Notes under the pieces: generated by a model
Seen by the model: the letters and a program-made list of their open reading frames with translations, nothing else
Told to the model about the DNA's origin: nothing
Databases searched by the model: none
Origin: a bacterium
GTDB taxonomy: Bacteria; ARS69
Reading direction: 5' to 3'
DNA length: 64,000 nt
Assembly (NCBI GenBank): GCA_025774805.1
Contig: JALGZR010000012.1
Span: forward strand, 39,922 to 103,921
Program-made: the position numbers and the translations under genes
In this document: in pieces, positions 32,237-41,794 of the stretch
Position numbering within the stretch: the first letter of the stretch is position 1
How the letters are laid out: each line of letters opens with the position of its first letter

Positions 32237-35200
32237 ATGAAGCGCATCCGCGCGTCGGACCGTCAGGAACTCGGCATCCTCCCTCCGCCGTCGCCCCGAA
32301 AGAAGTCGCTTCCGCGCGCCTCGACCTTGTGCGCCGCGCTCGTCTGCGCGTTTCTTGCGGTTGGGCAACCGGCGCGGGCGGGGATTCACGTCCGTGAGTC
32401 GGATGATCGGCACGTCATCCTGGAGATCATTCCCGACGGGCTTCGCACCGAACGGGTCCTGACCGAGGAGCGGGAGTACATCCGGGTGGTGGGCGAGGGG
32501 GTGGGCCTCACCGACGAAACCGGTTTACCCGAGCTGCCCGTCGGCAGCGTGCCGATCGGCGTCCCGTTCGGGGCGATCCCCCGCTTGCGCGTTCTCAGCG
32601 CCCGGTGGTCCTCTCCCCGTCCGGGAGCGATCGTCCCCGTCCCCGATCGGTACGGGATCCGGCCCCCGTTCGGACCGTCGCGCGTCGTGGAGAGGGAGCC
32701 GGTCGAGGGCAGTCTCTACCGGTCGCGCACGACCCATCCGGAAGCCCCCTTCGAGCTCTCCCCGGTGCGCCGCCTGCGCGGACTCTCCGTCGTTCACGTG
32801 ATCTGGTACGCCGCGACGACGGAGGTGTTCGCGCGCACGCACCGGGTCCTCGAGCGCGCCGTCCTCGAGATCCTCTTCGAAACGGACGGACGCGACGGTC
32901 CCGGGCTGCGCGCGGCCCGGCGGCCGGAGCGCGTCGGACGCCACTGGGAGCGCACCTACCGGGGAGCAGTGGTCAACGCGACCCGCGCGGTCGCATGGGC
33001 GCGGAGCTGCCCCGGGGACGGCGCGGCGGTCGGCGACACGCCCTGGGGAGGGGGCACGCAATGGAAGATCCGCGTGTCCGAAACGGGAATCACCGAGATT
33101 CCGTTCTCGACGCTGAACGGGGCCCGGTTTCCGCCGGGAATCCCCGTCGAGAACGTCTCTCTCTACCAGCGCGACTTCCGGCTCGACCTCGTCGACGCGG
33201 ACACCGTCTCGGCGCCCCAGCTCTTCGAGCGCTCGGACGTCCCGATCGACCTTCGCGATCGCAACGGGAACGGGACATTCGACGCCGGGGACGGGATCGT
33301 TTTCTGGGGTCGCTCGGTGCGGGATCAGTGGATGACCTCGGGGTGGGAGTGCGAGGATCGTCACGACGCCCTGAACGCGTATTGGGTGCGGATCGATCCC
33401 GGGGGGCAGGCGCTCCGGATGGCCGTTCCCCGACCGGGTGGGAGCCTTTCCGGGAACCCCGCCGACTCCCTCGACTCGACGCCTTCCCGGATCTTCCGGG
33501 AGGAGGACGTCCAGATCTACGCGCGCCCTCCCGACTACGGCCCCGGGGGCAGGGCCTTCGAGAACGAGTTCTACTACCGAAACGGCCCGACGGCGGACGT
33601 CGATCCCGTCGACGGCTGGTGGTTCGACGACGCCTTTACGACTCACGATCCCGTCCCCGGCCGGCCGGCGAAGCTCCTGTCCCGTGTGGCGGGAGGGGGA
33701 CTTCCCGTCGACGGGTCGTACACGAATCGAATCCGGTTTCTCGTCAACGGAGCGCAGATCGGGGCGGACCGCGTCTTCCGGAACTTCGCCGTCACGACCC
33801 CGGGCGCGGTTCTGAACGAGCATCCGATCCCTCCCGACCTCCTCGAGAACGGCCTCGACGCGAACCTCTTCCGCTTCGTGGGGTGGACGTACCACCCGAT
33901 CACCGGTGATCCGGTGCGCGTGGCCCGGTTCTTCTTCGACTGGTACGAGATCACGTACGACCGGGCGCTCGTGGCCCGCGACGACCGCCTCGTTCTCTCG
34001 ACCGCCTACGACTCGACCGGCAACGTTCTCGTCCGGGTGCGGGGATTCACCGGCGACCAGCTCCGGCTCTACGACGTGACCGACGCCGACTCGACCCGCG
34101 CGCTGGACGTGGCCGGCTCTCAGGTGATCCCCACGGGCGGGACCTGGGATCTCCGCTTCGATCATGATCACGACGCTCCCGGCGCGGGAGGGGCCCGCAC
34201 GTTCGTCGCCGTCCGGGACGAGGCGATCCCGAAGGTGCCGGCCTCTCGGGTGCTCCGGGTCGGCGCGCCGACGATTCTCGCCGGAGGTCAGGGAGCCCGA
34301 TACGTCGTCGTGGCGCACGATGCCCTGATGGGCAAGGCGCGTGAGTTCGCCGCACTCCGGTCGAAGCGGTACACCACGCGATCCGCTCCCGTCTCCGAGG
34401 TGTACGACGTCTTCGGAAACGGACGCATTCACCCCGACGCGATCAAGGCGTACACCGCGTACGCGTTCCACCGCTGGGCCGACCCCATCGTCTTCCTCTG
34501 TCTGATCGGCGACGCGAGTGAGGATCACCGGGGCGTGACCGCAAACTCGGACCCCGATCTCGTTCCGAGCCACAGCCTCTTCGGCGACTACGAGGGAGCC
34601 GCCGAGGGGTCGGACCAGTACTACGCCGAAGTGACACGGGAGGATTCGGGCGCCTTCGACGACCTGCCGGATCTCTACGTCGGCCGCATCGCCGTCAACA
34701 CTCTCGACGAGCTCGACTGGAATCTCCGGCGCGTCATGGAATACGAGTCACACTGGCGCGGCTCCGATCCGAAATGGCGCCATCGCGTGATCTTCATGGC
34801 CGACGATGCTTTCAGTGGCACGCTCAGCGAGACCATCGGCCAGGGGGCGTACGGGTGGCGCCCCGGCGAGCTCCTCTTCGAGGACACGTCGGAGTACTAC
34901 GCCGAGGAGGTCACCGCGCATCCTCTCGACAGCTACCACGCCCGGCGGGTCTATCTCTCCGAGTTCACTCATCCCTGTGCCGACTCGTGCTACGAGAGCC
35001 ACAGCCGCAACTGCGAAGAGGACCTCGGCATCGACTGCGGGATCTGGTACGACTGCCGGAACCCGGCCAATTGGCAGGCGGAGTACTTCTGCCTGCGCAC
35101 GACGCTCCGTCCTCTCGCTCTGTCCCGTATCCTCGAGTACGTGAACGACGGCGCCCTGATCTGGAACTTCCAGGGACACGGCCACCGGTCGTTGATGACG

Positions 35201-36343
35201 CACGAGGAGGCCTTCCGGGACGATCGGTTCAGCGGTTATCGCGACGTGGATGCTTTCCGGAACGAGGGTAAACCGCTCCTTTTCGTCGCGTTCGCTTGTC
35301 ACCTGGGGGAGTTCGATCGCGCGGACGAGGGTCGGAACGAGGATTGCCTCAGCGAGAAGATGATGAACCACCGGCCGACTGGAACGCAGGAGCCGGGAGG
35401 CGCGATCGCCTGCTTCGTGAGCTCGGGTTTCGAGTTCCTCAACCCGAACCGCTCGTTCAACCTCTACGTGCTGCAGGCCTTCTTCTATCCGGAGATCGCC
35501 GCCGATTCGACGGAGCTCGCGATCGGCGCCTCCCTTCCCGACAACTCTTTCGGAGGCGCCTACGGGTGGACGCTCGGCGAGTCGACGACCCGGGCCCGGC
35601 TCATGTTCCAGCGTCGGTATCCGCTGCCGGGTCAGTTCCGCCGGGCCTCGCAGCGCTTCGTTCTGCTCGGGGATCCGGCGCTCGAGCCCGACGCGGGGCC
35701 CCCTCGCATGAAGGTGACCGTCGACGGGAACGAGGTCGAGGACTTCCGCGATCCGTACATCGTGAGCGGGAACCACCCCGAGCCCCCGAGGTACACGGTC
35801 GCGGCGACGGCGTCCGATCCGTGGGGGATCGCCGCCGTTCGCATTCGCGACACGGCTCGGGGAGAGGTCCCGGTCGCGGACTACGAGATCGAGGGGGACC
35901 TCACGACCGGGGACGGGGTCCGGCAGTCCCTCACGATGATCTACGGGATCCGGCCCCGGATCGGCGAGACGTACGACGTCGTCTTCGTGGCGGAGGACGG
36001 AAACGGCCGGACGGCCGAGTTCGTGTTCCGCGTGTCCTCCCGGTTCGAGTTCCTCGACGATCCGGTCGCCTTCCCGAACCCGTCCCGCGGGCGGGTGGTG
36101 ATCGGTTACCGGCTGACCGATCGGGCCGAGCGCGTGAGCGCCGAGATCTACACGATCACCGGACGCAGGATCGCGGAGATCGACGAGGGGGTCCGGGGAG
36201 ACAGCGTTCTGAACCGCCTGTCGTGGAACGGATTCGACGACCACGGCAACCCCGTCGCCAGCGGCACCTACCTGATCCGGATTCGCGCCCGAAGCGTGCG
36301 GGAGACGATCGAGTCGGTCGTCCCCGTGGTCCTCCTACGGTAG
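32237..36343 (+). CDS. Very large secreted C25-family cysteine protease (PorU-like in size) with C-terminal FlgD-like domain
   Basis: A 1368-residue exported protein. A long n-region precedes the hydrophobic signal core (~30-47, LCAALVCAFLAVGQPARAG). The N-terminal ~600 residues are beta-rich. The C25 domain (~680-1130) has the His in IWNFQGHGHRS (H981) and nucleophile in LFVAFACHLGEFD (C1021). VFLCLIGDASEDHRG and RFVLLGDPALEPD are C25 hallmarks. A Cys-rich insert (~910-945: HPCADSCYESHSRNC...GIDCGIWYDC) may be disulfide-linked. The final ~90 residues (AFPNPSRGRVVIGYRL, AEIYTITGRRIAEI, WNGFDDHGNPVASGTYLIRI) form a FlgD-like domain. Length and layout recall PorU, the type IX sortase, but having its own sorting-type tail makes an ordinary secreted protease as likely. 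Confidence 0.87.
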   Translation: MKRIRASDRQELGILPPPSPRKKSLPRASTLCAALVCAFLAVGQPARAGIHVRESDDRHVILEIIPDGLRTERVLTEEREYIRVVGEGVGLTDETGLPELPVGSVPIGVPFGAIPRLRVLSARWSSPRPGAIVPVPDRYGIRPPFGPSRVVEREPVEGSLYRSRTTHPEAPFELSPVRRLRGLSVVHVIWYAATTEVFARTHRVLERAVLEILFETDGRDGPGLRAARRPERVGRHWERTYRGAVVNATRAVAWARSCPGDGAAVGDTPWGGGTQWKIRVSETGITEIPFSTLNGARFPPGIPVENVSLYQRDFRLDLVDADTVSAPQLFERSDVPIDLRDRNGNGTFDAGDGIVFWGRSVRDQWMTSGWECEDRHDALNAYWVRIDPGGQALRMAVPRPGGSLSGNPADSLDSTPSRIFREEDVQIYARPPDYGPGGRAFENEFYYRNGPTADVDPVDGWWFDDAFTTHDPVPGRPAKLLSRVAGGGLPVDGSYTNRIRFLVNGAQIGADRVFRNFAVTTPGAVLNEHPIPPDLLENGLDANLFRFVGWTYHPITGDPVRVARFFFDWYEITYDRALVARDDRLVLSTAYDSTGNVLVRVRGFTGDQLRLYDVTDADSTRALDVAGSQVIPTGGTWDLRFDHDHDAPGAGGARTFVAVRDEAIPKVPASRVLRVGAPTILAGGQGARYVVVAHDALMGKAREFAALRSKRYTTRSAPVSEVYDVFGNGRIHPDAIKAYTAYAFHRWADPIVFLCLIGDASEDHRGVTANSDPDLVPSHSLFGDYEGAAEGSDQYYAEVTREDSGAFDDLPDLYVGRIAVNTLDELDWNLRRVMEYESHWRGSDPKWRHRVIFMADDAFSGTLSETIGQGAYGWRPGELLFEDTSEYYAEEVTAHPLDSYHARRVYLSEFTHPCADSCYESHSRNCEEDLGIDCGIWYDCRNPANWQAEYFCLRTTLRPLALSRILEYVNDGALIWNFQGHGHRSLMTHEEAFRDDRFSGYRDVDAFRNEGKPLLFVAFACHLGEFDRADEGRNEDCLSEKMMNHRPTGTQEPGGAIACFVSSGFEFLNPNRSFNLYVLQAFFYPEIAADSTELAIGASLPDNSFGGAYGWTLGESTTRARLMFQRRYPLPGQFRRASQRFVLLGDPALEPDAGPPRMKVTVDGNEVEDFRDPYIVSGNHPEPPRYTVAATASDPWGIAAVRIRDTARGEVPVADYEIEGDLTTGDGVRQSLTMIYGIRPRIGETYDVVFVAEDGNGRTAEFVFRVSSRFEFLDDPVAFPNPSRGRVVIGYRLTDRAERVSAEIYTITGRRIAEIDEGVRGDSVLNRLSWNGFDDHGNPVASGTYLIRIRARSVRETIESVVPVVLLR

Positions 36344-36368
36344 CGCTCGTCCTGGCGAAGCCCCTCCC

Positions 36369-37439
<1,071 letters not shown>

Positions 37440-37634
37440 CTCGTCACTCCTCGTGTCAATTCACCCAATCTGAGGCGAAAGTGGCTCCCCGCATACGGGG
37501 ATGTCTCGTAAAGTCGCCTACGCTGAAGTTGGCATTCCCGGAGGGCCCGGTCAAGCTCGCCGTGGGGTCCGTCGGGGAGCAAGCTCTCGTCTCATTGCCC
37601 GGTGGCGGGGGGTGAAACCTGCTACCCTCGTCCG

Positions 37635-39797
37635 ATGATGGCTGATGGTCGGAACCCAACCGGGGCCGCGGGGAGGGAGTCGTTTCCCGGCCGCGTCCCG
37701 ATTCTCCTCTCGACTCTCCTCCTGGTCCTCCTCATCGGCATCGCGTCCTTCCTCGGCGACGACGCCCCTCCCGAGGAATCCGTACCGGACCCCTCGGCGC
37801 TCCGGGTCCTCGTCCGATCCGATCCCATCGCCTTTCTCCCCCGCAACGCGGACCCCGTCACGCTCGATCGGGAGATCGCGGCGGGTCTCGCCGCGTCTCT
37901 CGGCCGCTCCCTCGAGCTCGTCCACGAGGACGATTTCTCCCGGATGGAGGAGCGCCTCCTGGCCGGTGAGGCCGATCTGATCGCCGCCGGCATGACGGCC
38001 ACCGAGATCCGCCGGGAACGGATGGCGTTCTCACTCCCGTATCTGCACGTGGACGAGCTGCTCGTGATGCCGAAGAGCAAGCGGCGCCCGGAGTCGGTCG
38101 AAGACCTCTCCGGCCGTCGCATCGCCATCCGGCGAGCGACCTCGTACGCCGAGACCCTCGAGGAGATCTGCGAAGAAGTCCCCGGAGTCCGGGTCCGCTG
38201 GACGCCCGAGACGTGGAACGCGGAGGACATTCTCGATCTACTCGTCGCGGGTGAGGCCGACGGCACCATCCTCGACTCCAACATGTGGCACGCCGTGGAG
38301 GGGCACTACGAATCGCTGCGGGCCGTTCTTCCTCTGGCCCGGGACCGGCCGATCGCGATCGCCCTCTGCCCGGAGGACGTCGAGCTCCGGCGCGGCGTGA
38401 ACGAGTTCCTGATCGCGCGCGCACTGACGGAGCCTCGGGAGGAGGTGCACACCGCCGATCTGCCCGGGCTCCGGGAGCGCCGGCGGCTCCGGATGATCAC
38501 TCGAAACGACGCGGCCACGTACTTCCTGCACCGGGGGACGGAGCTCGGATTCGAGTACGAGCTCCTCGCGCGCTTCGCCGAGCGGCAGGGGCTTCGCCTG
38601 GAGATCGTGATCCCTCCCTCCCACACGGAGCTCCGGTCGTGGTTGCGGAGCGGAAGAGGAGACGTGATCGCCGCGTCGCTCGCCATCCCCACCGACGGGC
38701 CGGCGCCCGTCGCCTTCACCCGCGCGTTCGCCACGGTGGAGCAGGTGATCGTGGTGCGCGCGGAGGAGGCCGGGCGCATTCGGGGCCCGGAAGATCTCGC
38801 CGGACGCGCGGTCGTCGTCCGGGACAGCAGCTCGTGCCGCGAATCGCTTCGCCGGCTCCGGCAGAGCGCGGACAGCCTGGAGATCGTCTTCACCTCCGAA
38901 GATCTCGAGACCGAGGAGATCTTGGCCCGCGTGGAGAGCGGCGAGTTCGACGTCACGGTATGCCACTCGAACCTGCTCGATCTCGCGCGGAACTCGGGAA
39001 GCGAGCTCGCCGACGCCTACTCCCTGGGGCCGGTCGAGCTCGGCTGGGCGGTCCGACCGGAGAACGTCGAGCTCCTCGAAGCCCTGAACGACTTCCTGAA
39101 CCGGGAGGTGCGCGGCCTCGAGTACAACGTGATCTGGAACAGCTACTTCGAGAGACCGGAGCCGATCGTGCGACTCGACGCGGAGTGGCGCTCGGACCGT
39201 ACGGGCCGGATCTCTCCCTACGACGAGCTGGCGCGGAGATACGCGATGGTCCACGACATGGACTGGCGGCTCCTCATCGCGCAGATGTACGTGGAGTCGC
39301 GGTTCGACCCGGATCGGGTCAGCCTCGCGGGGGCCACCGGACTGATGCAGATCGTGCCGCGAACCGCGCACGAGCTGGGTGTCACCGACCTGCGGGATCC
39401 GGAGCACTCGATTCGCGGCGGGGCGAAGTATCTGCGCTGGCTCATGGATCGCTTCGATCCGAAGCTGCCGCTCGCCACGCGGATCCGCTTCGCGCTGGCG
39501 AGTTACAACGCGGGACGGGGTCACGTGCTCGATGCGCGTCGCCTCGCCAAAAGGATCGGTCTCGATCCCGACCGGTGGTACGGCCACGTGGAGCAGGCGC
39601 TGCTGCTCCTCGAGCGTCACGAGTACTTCGAGCCGTCACGCTACGGCTACTGCCGCGGATCCGAGTGCGTGCGCTACGTCAACGAGATCGACCGCATCTA
39701 CCGGACCTACGTGGTGCAGGTGCCGGATTCGCCCGCCCTGCGGCCCACGACGACGCCGGCCGCCCCGGAGGCTCGGGACGCGCTCGGAACGCGGTAG
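37635..39797 (+). CDS. MltF-like membrane-bound lytic transglycosylase with two tandem solute-binding domains
   Basis: A 720-residue protein anchored by one N-terminal helix (~22-41, ILLSTLLLVLLIGIASFLG). The periplasmic part holds two successive SBP_bac_3-like domains, ~54-270 (from LRVLVRSDPIAF; includes DLIAAGMTATEIRRERMAFSLPY) and ~290-515 (from LRMITRNDAATYF; includes DVIAASLAIPTD..VAFTRAF). A C-terminal SLT transglycosylase domain (~530-690) has the catalytic Glu in AQMYVESRFDP (E554), GATGLMQIVP and ASYNAGRGHV. E. coli MltF has only one binding domain, so this is a duplicated-sensor variant. It cleaves peptidoglycan glycan strands; the binding domains presumably gate activity. A TACCCT box 7 bases before the ATG suggests a very short or absent leader. 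Confidence 0.88.
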   Translation: MMADGRNPTGAAGRESFPGRVPILLSTLLLVLLIGIASFLGDDAPPEESVPDPSALRVLVRSDPIAFLPRNADPVTLDREIAAGLAASLGRSLELVHEDDFSRMEERLLAGEADLIAAGMTATEIRRERMAFSLPYLHVDELLVMPKSKRRPESVEDLSGRRIAIRRATSYAETLEEICEEVPGVRVRWTPETWNAEDILDLLVAGEADGTILDSNMWHAVEGHYESLRAVLPLARDRPIAIALCPEDVELRRGVNEFLIARALTEPREEVHTADLPGLRERRRLRMITRNDAATYFLHRGTELGFEYELLARFAERQGLRLEIVIPPSHTELRSWLRSGRGDVIAASLAIPTDGPAPVAFTRAFATVEQVIVVRAEEAGRIRGPEDLAGRAVVVRDSSSCRESLRRLRQSADSLEIVFTSEDLETEEILARVESGEFDVTVCHSNLLDLARNSGSELADAYSLGPVELGWAVRPENVELLEALNDFLNREVRGLEYNVIWNSYFERPEPIVRLDAEWRSDRTGRISPYDELARRYAMVHDMDWRLLIAQMYVESRFDPDRVSLAGATGLMQIVPRTAHELGVTDLRDPEHSIRGGAKYLRWLMDRFDPKLPLATRIRFALASYNAGRGHVLDARRLAKRIGLDPDRWYGHVEQALLLLERHEYFEPSRYGYCRGSECVRYVNEIDRIYRTYVVQVPDSPALRPTTTPAAPEARDALGTR

Positions 39798-39805
39798 TCG
39801 TCCGG

Positions 39806-40486
39806 TCAGTCGTTCTCGTCCTCGTCCAACCGCGCGATGCGGGCAAGGCGGCTCGAATCGAGGACCACGATCTGACGACCTCGGCTCTCGAGAAGCCTCT
39901 CGGCGCGGAACTCGGTGAGCTGCCGGATGACGGTCTCGACGGCCGCACCGATCATTTCGGCGATCTCCTCGCGGGAGAGCTTGATGCCGATGAGGGTGCC
40001 GTGGGGGGACGATTCCCCGTGGGTGCGGGCGAGCATCACGAGGAGGCGCGCGGTCCTCTCCCGCACGTCGCCCACGGCCAGCTCGACCCGCTCCGCCTCG
40101 GAAGCCCGAAGCCGCCGGGCGAGCGCCATCGCCACCGCCCGGTAGAGCTCCGGCTGCTCCTGGAGGAATTCCAGGAGCGGTTCGCGTTCGATGAGACAGA
40201 CCACCCCTCCTTGAATCATCTCCGCGGTCGTGGAGTAGAGGTGGTCCTCGCAAAAGAGAGCTTCCAGACCAAGCACGTCCCCGGGATTCGTCAGGCGCAG
40301 GATGCACATCTTCCCGCCGGGGGCGGATCGAAGGACCTTGGCCCTCCCGGAGTCGAAACAGTGGATCCCGACGCTGGGCGTTCCCTCGTAGTGGAGAATC
40401 TGCCCCTTTCGGTAGCGGTGGGCGGTCCGGATGCTCTCGAGTCGATCGAGCGCTTCCCCCTCGAGCTCCCGGAAGAGGCTCGTCAC
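39806..40486 (-). CDS. Crp/Fnr-family transcriptional regulator
   Basis: A 226-residue regulator with an N-terminal cyclic-nucleotide-binding-fold domain (~10-120, FDSGRAKVLRSAPGGKMCILRLTNPGDVLGLEALF) and a C-terminal winged helix (~145-215, LSREEIAEMIGAAVETVIRQLTEFRAERLLE). The phosphate-binding cassette lacks the conserved Arg pair of true cAMP binders, so cAMP is not the likely signal. Four scattered Cys are present, but not the N-terminal cluster of FNR. GTG start at 40486. Convergent with the transglycosylase gene; divergent from an exported protein across a region with a 20-base palindrome. Confidence 0.9.
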   Translation of the reverse strand: MTSLFRELEGEALDRLESIRTAHRYRKGQILHYEGTPSVGIHCFDSGRAKVLRSAPGGKMCILRLTNPGDVLGLEALFCEDHLYSTTAEMIQGGVVCLIEREPLLEFLQEQPELYRAVAMALARRLRASEAERVELAVGDVRERTARLLVMLARTHGESSPHGTLIGIKLSREEIAEMIGAAVETVIRQLTEFRAERLLESRGRQIVVLDSSRLARIARLDEDEND

Positions 40487-40550
40487 CCGCTTGTCACACC
40501 ACCGACAGTCCGGCAGGGTCTGGGTAGACTCGTCGACTTCTTCCAGCGAA

Positions 40551-40573
40551 ATACCCTCCGTCGGGGGTATATT
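40551..40573 (+). promoter_or_regulatory. Palindrome overlapping a -10 box between Crp/Fnr gene and exported protein gene
   Basis: ATACCCTCCGTCGGGGGTAT (40551-40570) has perfect 6-base outer arms and partly paired inner bases. It runs directly into TATATT (40568-40573), a good -10 for the rightward gene. An operator in this position would block transcription; the divergently encoded Crp/Fnr protein is the obvious candidate, but the sequence is not the canonical TGTGA or TTGAT half-site. Confidence 0.4.
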
Positions 40574-40620
40574 GACGGCATTCGGTAGTGTACGTGTCCG
40601 TTCTCGCCGAGGAAAGGGTA

Positions 40621-41667
40621 TTGACGATTCCCGTCATCGTTCCACTGGCGTGCGGCCTTCTCGTCGTCCTCGCGGGTCCGCGCGCGGGGAGGGCCATCGG
40701 GACGTCCCCTCCGGAGATTGCGGGGATCGAGGAGGCTTCCGGCGTCGTGCGGCAGGGCGATCGCCTGATCATCGTCGGCGATCACTATCCCGGAACCTAC
40801 TACTCCTGTCCGATCGGAACCGTGTCGTCGGGACGGATTCCCCTGGGGCCCCGGCTCCTCACCCGTCACAGGATCGCCGCGGGAATCCACGGCATCGATC
40901 TGGAAGCGGTGGACGTGCTGGCCGACGGACGAATCGTGATCCTCTCGGAGCGTCTCGGGGTCCTCTTCGACGCGAACACGGTCGTGGCCACGTACGGCCA
41001 GTCCGTGGCCGAGTTCGGAGGGCGCGGTCTGGAGGGCCTCGCGGTGCGCGATCTCGGCGGGGGACGATCCCGCGTCGCGATCCTCTGGGAGGGGGGGTAT
41101 CCGGAGCGCGGCCGGCTTCCCTCCCCGGTGCGGGAGGCGGTGCGCGACCGGGCCCTGCTCCCCCAGCTCGTCGTCCACGATCTCGAGGCGGGACAGACCG
41201 GGCTCGATCTGCGGAACTCGGACGCGAGCCCGGCGGTCGAGCTTCGCGTCCCGCGGCCCCCGGGGTCGGAGCCGAGGGCGCAGCGCTTCCGGACGCCCGA
41301 TCTCGTGTGGCACCGGTGGGAAGTGAACGGCGAAGCGACGTGGGGATTCCTCGTTCTTCTGAGCTCGGAGTACGGAGAGCGGCCGGGTCCGGAGGAGCGC
41401 GACGCGGAGTGCCCCCGCGCCGAGGACGGAAGGCCCCGCAAGTATTGCTACAAGCTGCTTCAGCGCTTCGATCGGGAGGGGATGCCCTACGGTGAGTCCT
41501 TCGATCTCGAGGCCGCCCTGCCGGAGGAGCTGCACACCGTGAACTGGGAAGGGATGGGTTGGTTCGAGCCGGGCGAGAGCCTGGTCCTCGTCTACGACGA
41601 GAAGGTGTACCGGCGGCGCGTCGATCCGCAGGTGGCCTTCGTGATCCCGTTGCCGGAGGGTTGGTGA
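40621..41667 (+). CDS. Exported protein, esterase-like/SdiA-regulated type beta-propeller, function unknown
   Basis: A 348-residue predicted periplasmic or secreted protein. The signal sequence is ~1-25 (TIPVIVPLACGLLVVLAGPRAGRA). The mature part has repeated strand-turn units (GVVRQGDRLIIVGDHYPGTYY, EAVDVLADGRIVILSERLGVLF, GRGLEGLAVRDLGGG, NWEGMGWFEPGESLVLVYDE) resembling the esterase-like/phytase-like propeller family (DUF4221/SdiA-regulated group). TTG at 40621 is preferred because GAGGAAAGG lies upstream and the -10 box TATATT is at 40568; a GTG at 40588 would be within a few bases of the transcription start. A Cys pair (ECPRAEDGRPRKYCY) may form a disulfide. Confidence 0.6.
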   Translation: MTIPVIVPLACGLLVVLAGPRAGRAIGTSPPEIAGIEEASGVVRQGDRLIIVGDHYPGTYYSCPIGTVSSGRIPLGPRLLTRHRIAAGIHGIDLEAVDVLADGRIVILSERLGVLFDANTVVATYGQSVAEFGGRGLEGLAVRDLGGGRSRVAILWEGGYPERGRLPSPVREAVRDRALLPQLVVHDLEAGQTGLDLRNSDASPAVELRVPRPPGSEPRAQRFRTPDLVWHRWEVNGEATWGFLVLLSSEYGERPGPEERDAECPRAEDGRPRKYCYKLLQRFDREGMPYGESFDLEAALPEELHTVNWEGMGWFEPGESLVLVYDEKVYRRRVDPQVAFVIPLPEGW

Positions 41668-41716
41668 CCGACCGCGAGCGGAGCGCGAGGAAAGCTGACC
41701 GGTCGCGGGGGCGTTC

Positions 41717-41794
41717 CTGGCCCGCATGTCTCACCGGCCTCTGCTGCGGCAGCGGAGAAGCCGCGCGACGAGCAGGGTGAGACATGCGGGCTAG
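41717..41794. repeat. Family A palindromic element, 78-bp copy
   Basis: CTGGCCCGCATGTCTCACC (41717-41735) and GGTGAGACATGCGGGCTAG (41776-41794) pair over 19 bases with one mismatch; the core carries GGCCTCTGCTGCGGCAGCGG. It lies between convergent genes. The terminal CTAG gives the stop codon of the minus-strand helicase gene, and the rightward gene ends 50 bases before it, so it could terminate both. Confidence 0.85.

Noticed and set aside
32237-36343. Calling the 1368-residue C25 protein PorU
   Set aside because: Length and catalytic pair fit, but it carries a sorting-type C-terminal domain of its own and no type IX partner gene is nearby, so the name is not justified.
39806-40486. Crp/Fnr protein as the receptor for the nucleotide made by the FHA cyclase
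   Set aside because: Its cassette lacks the conserved Arg and Gly-Glu pattern of nucleotide binders, unlike the stand-alone binding protein in the operon, and it is 8 kb away.
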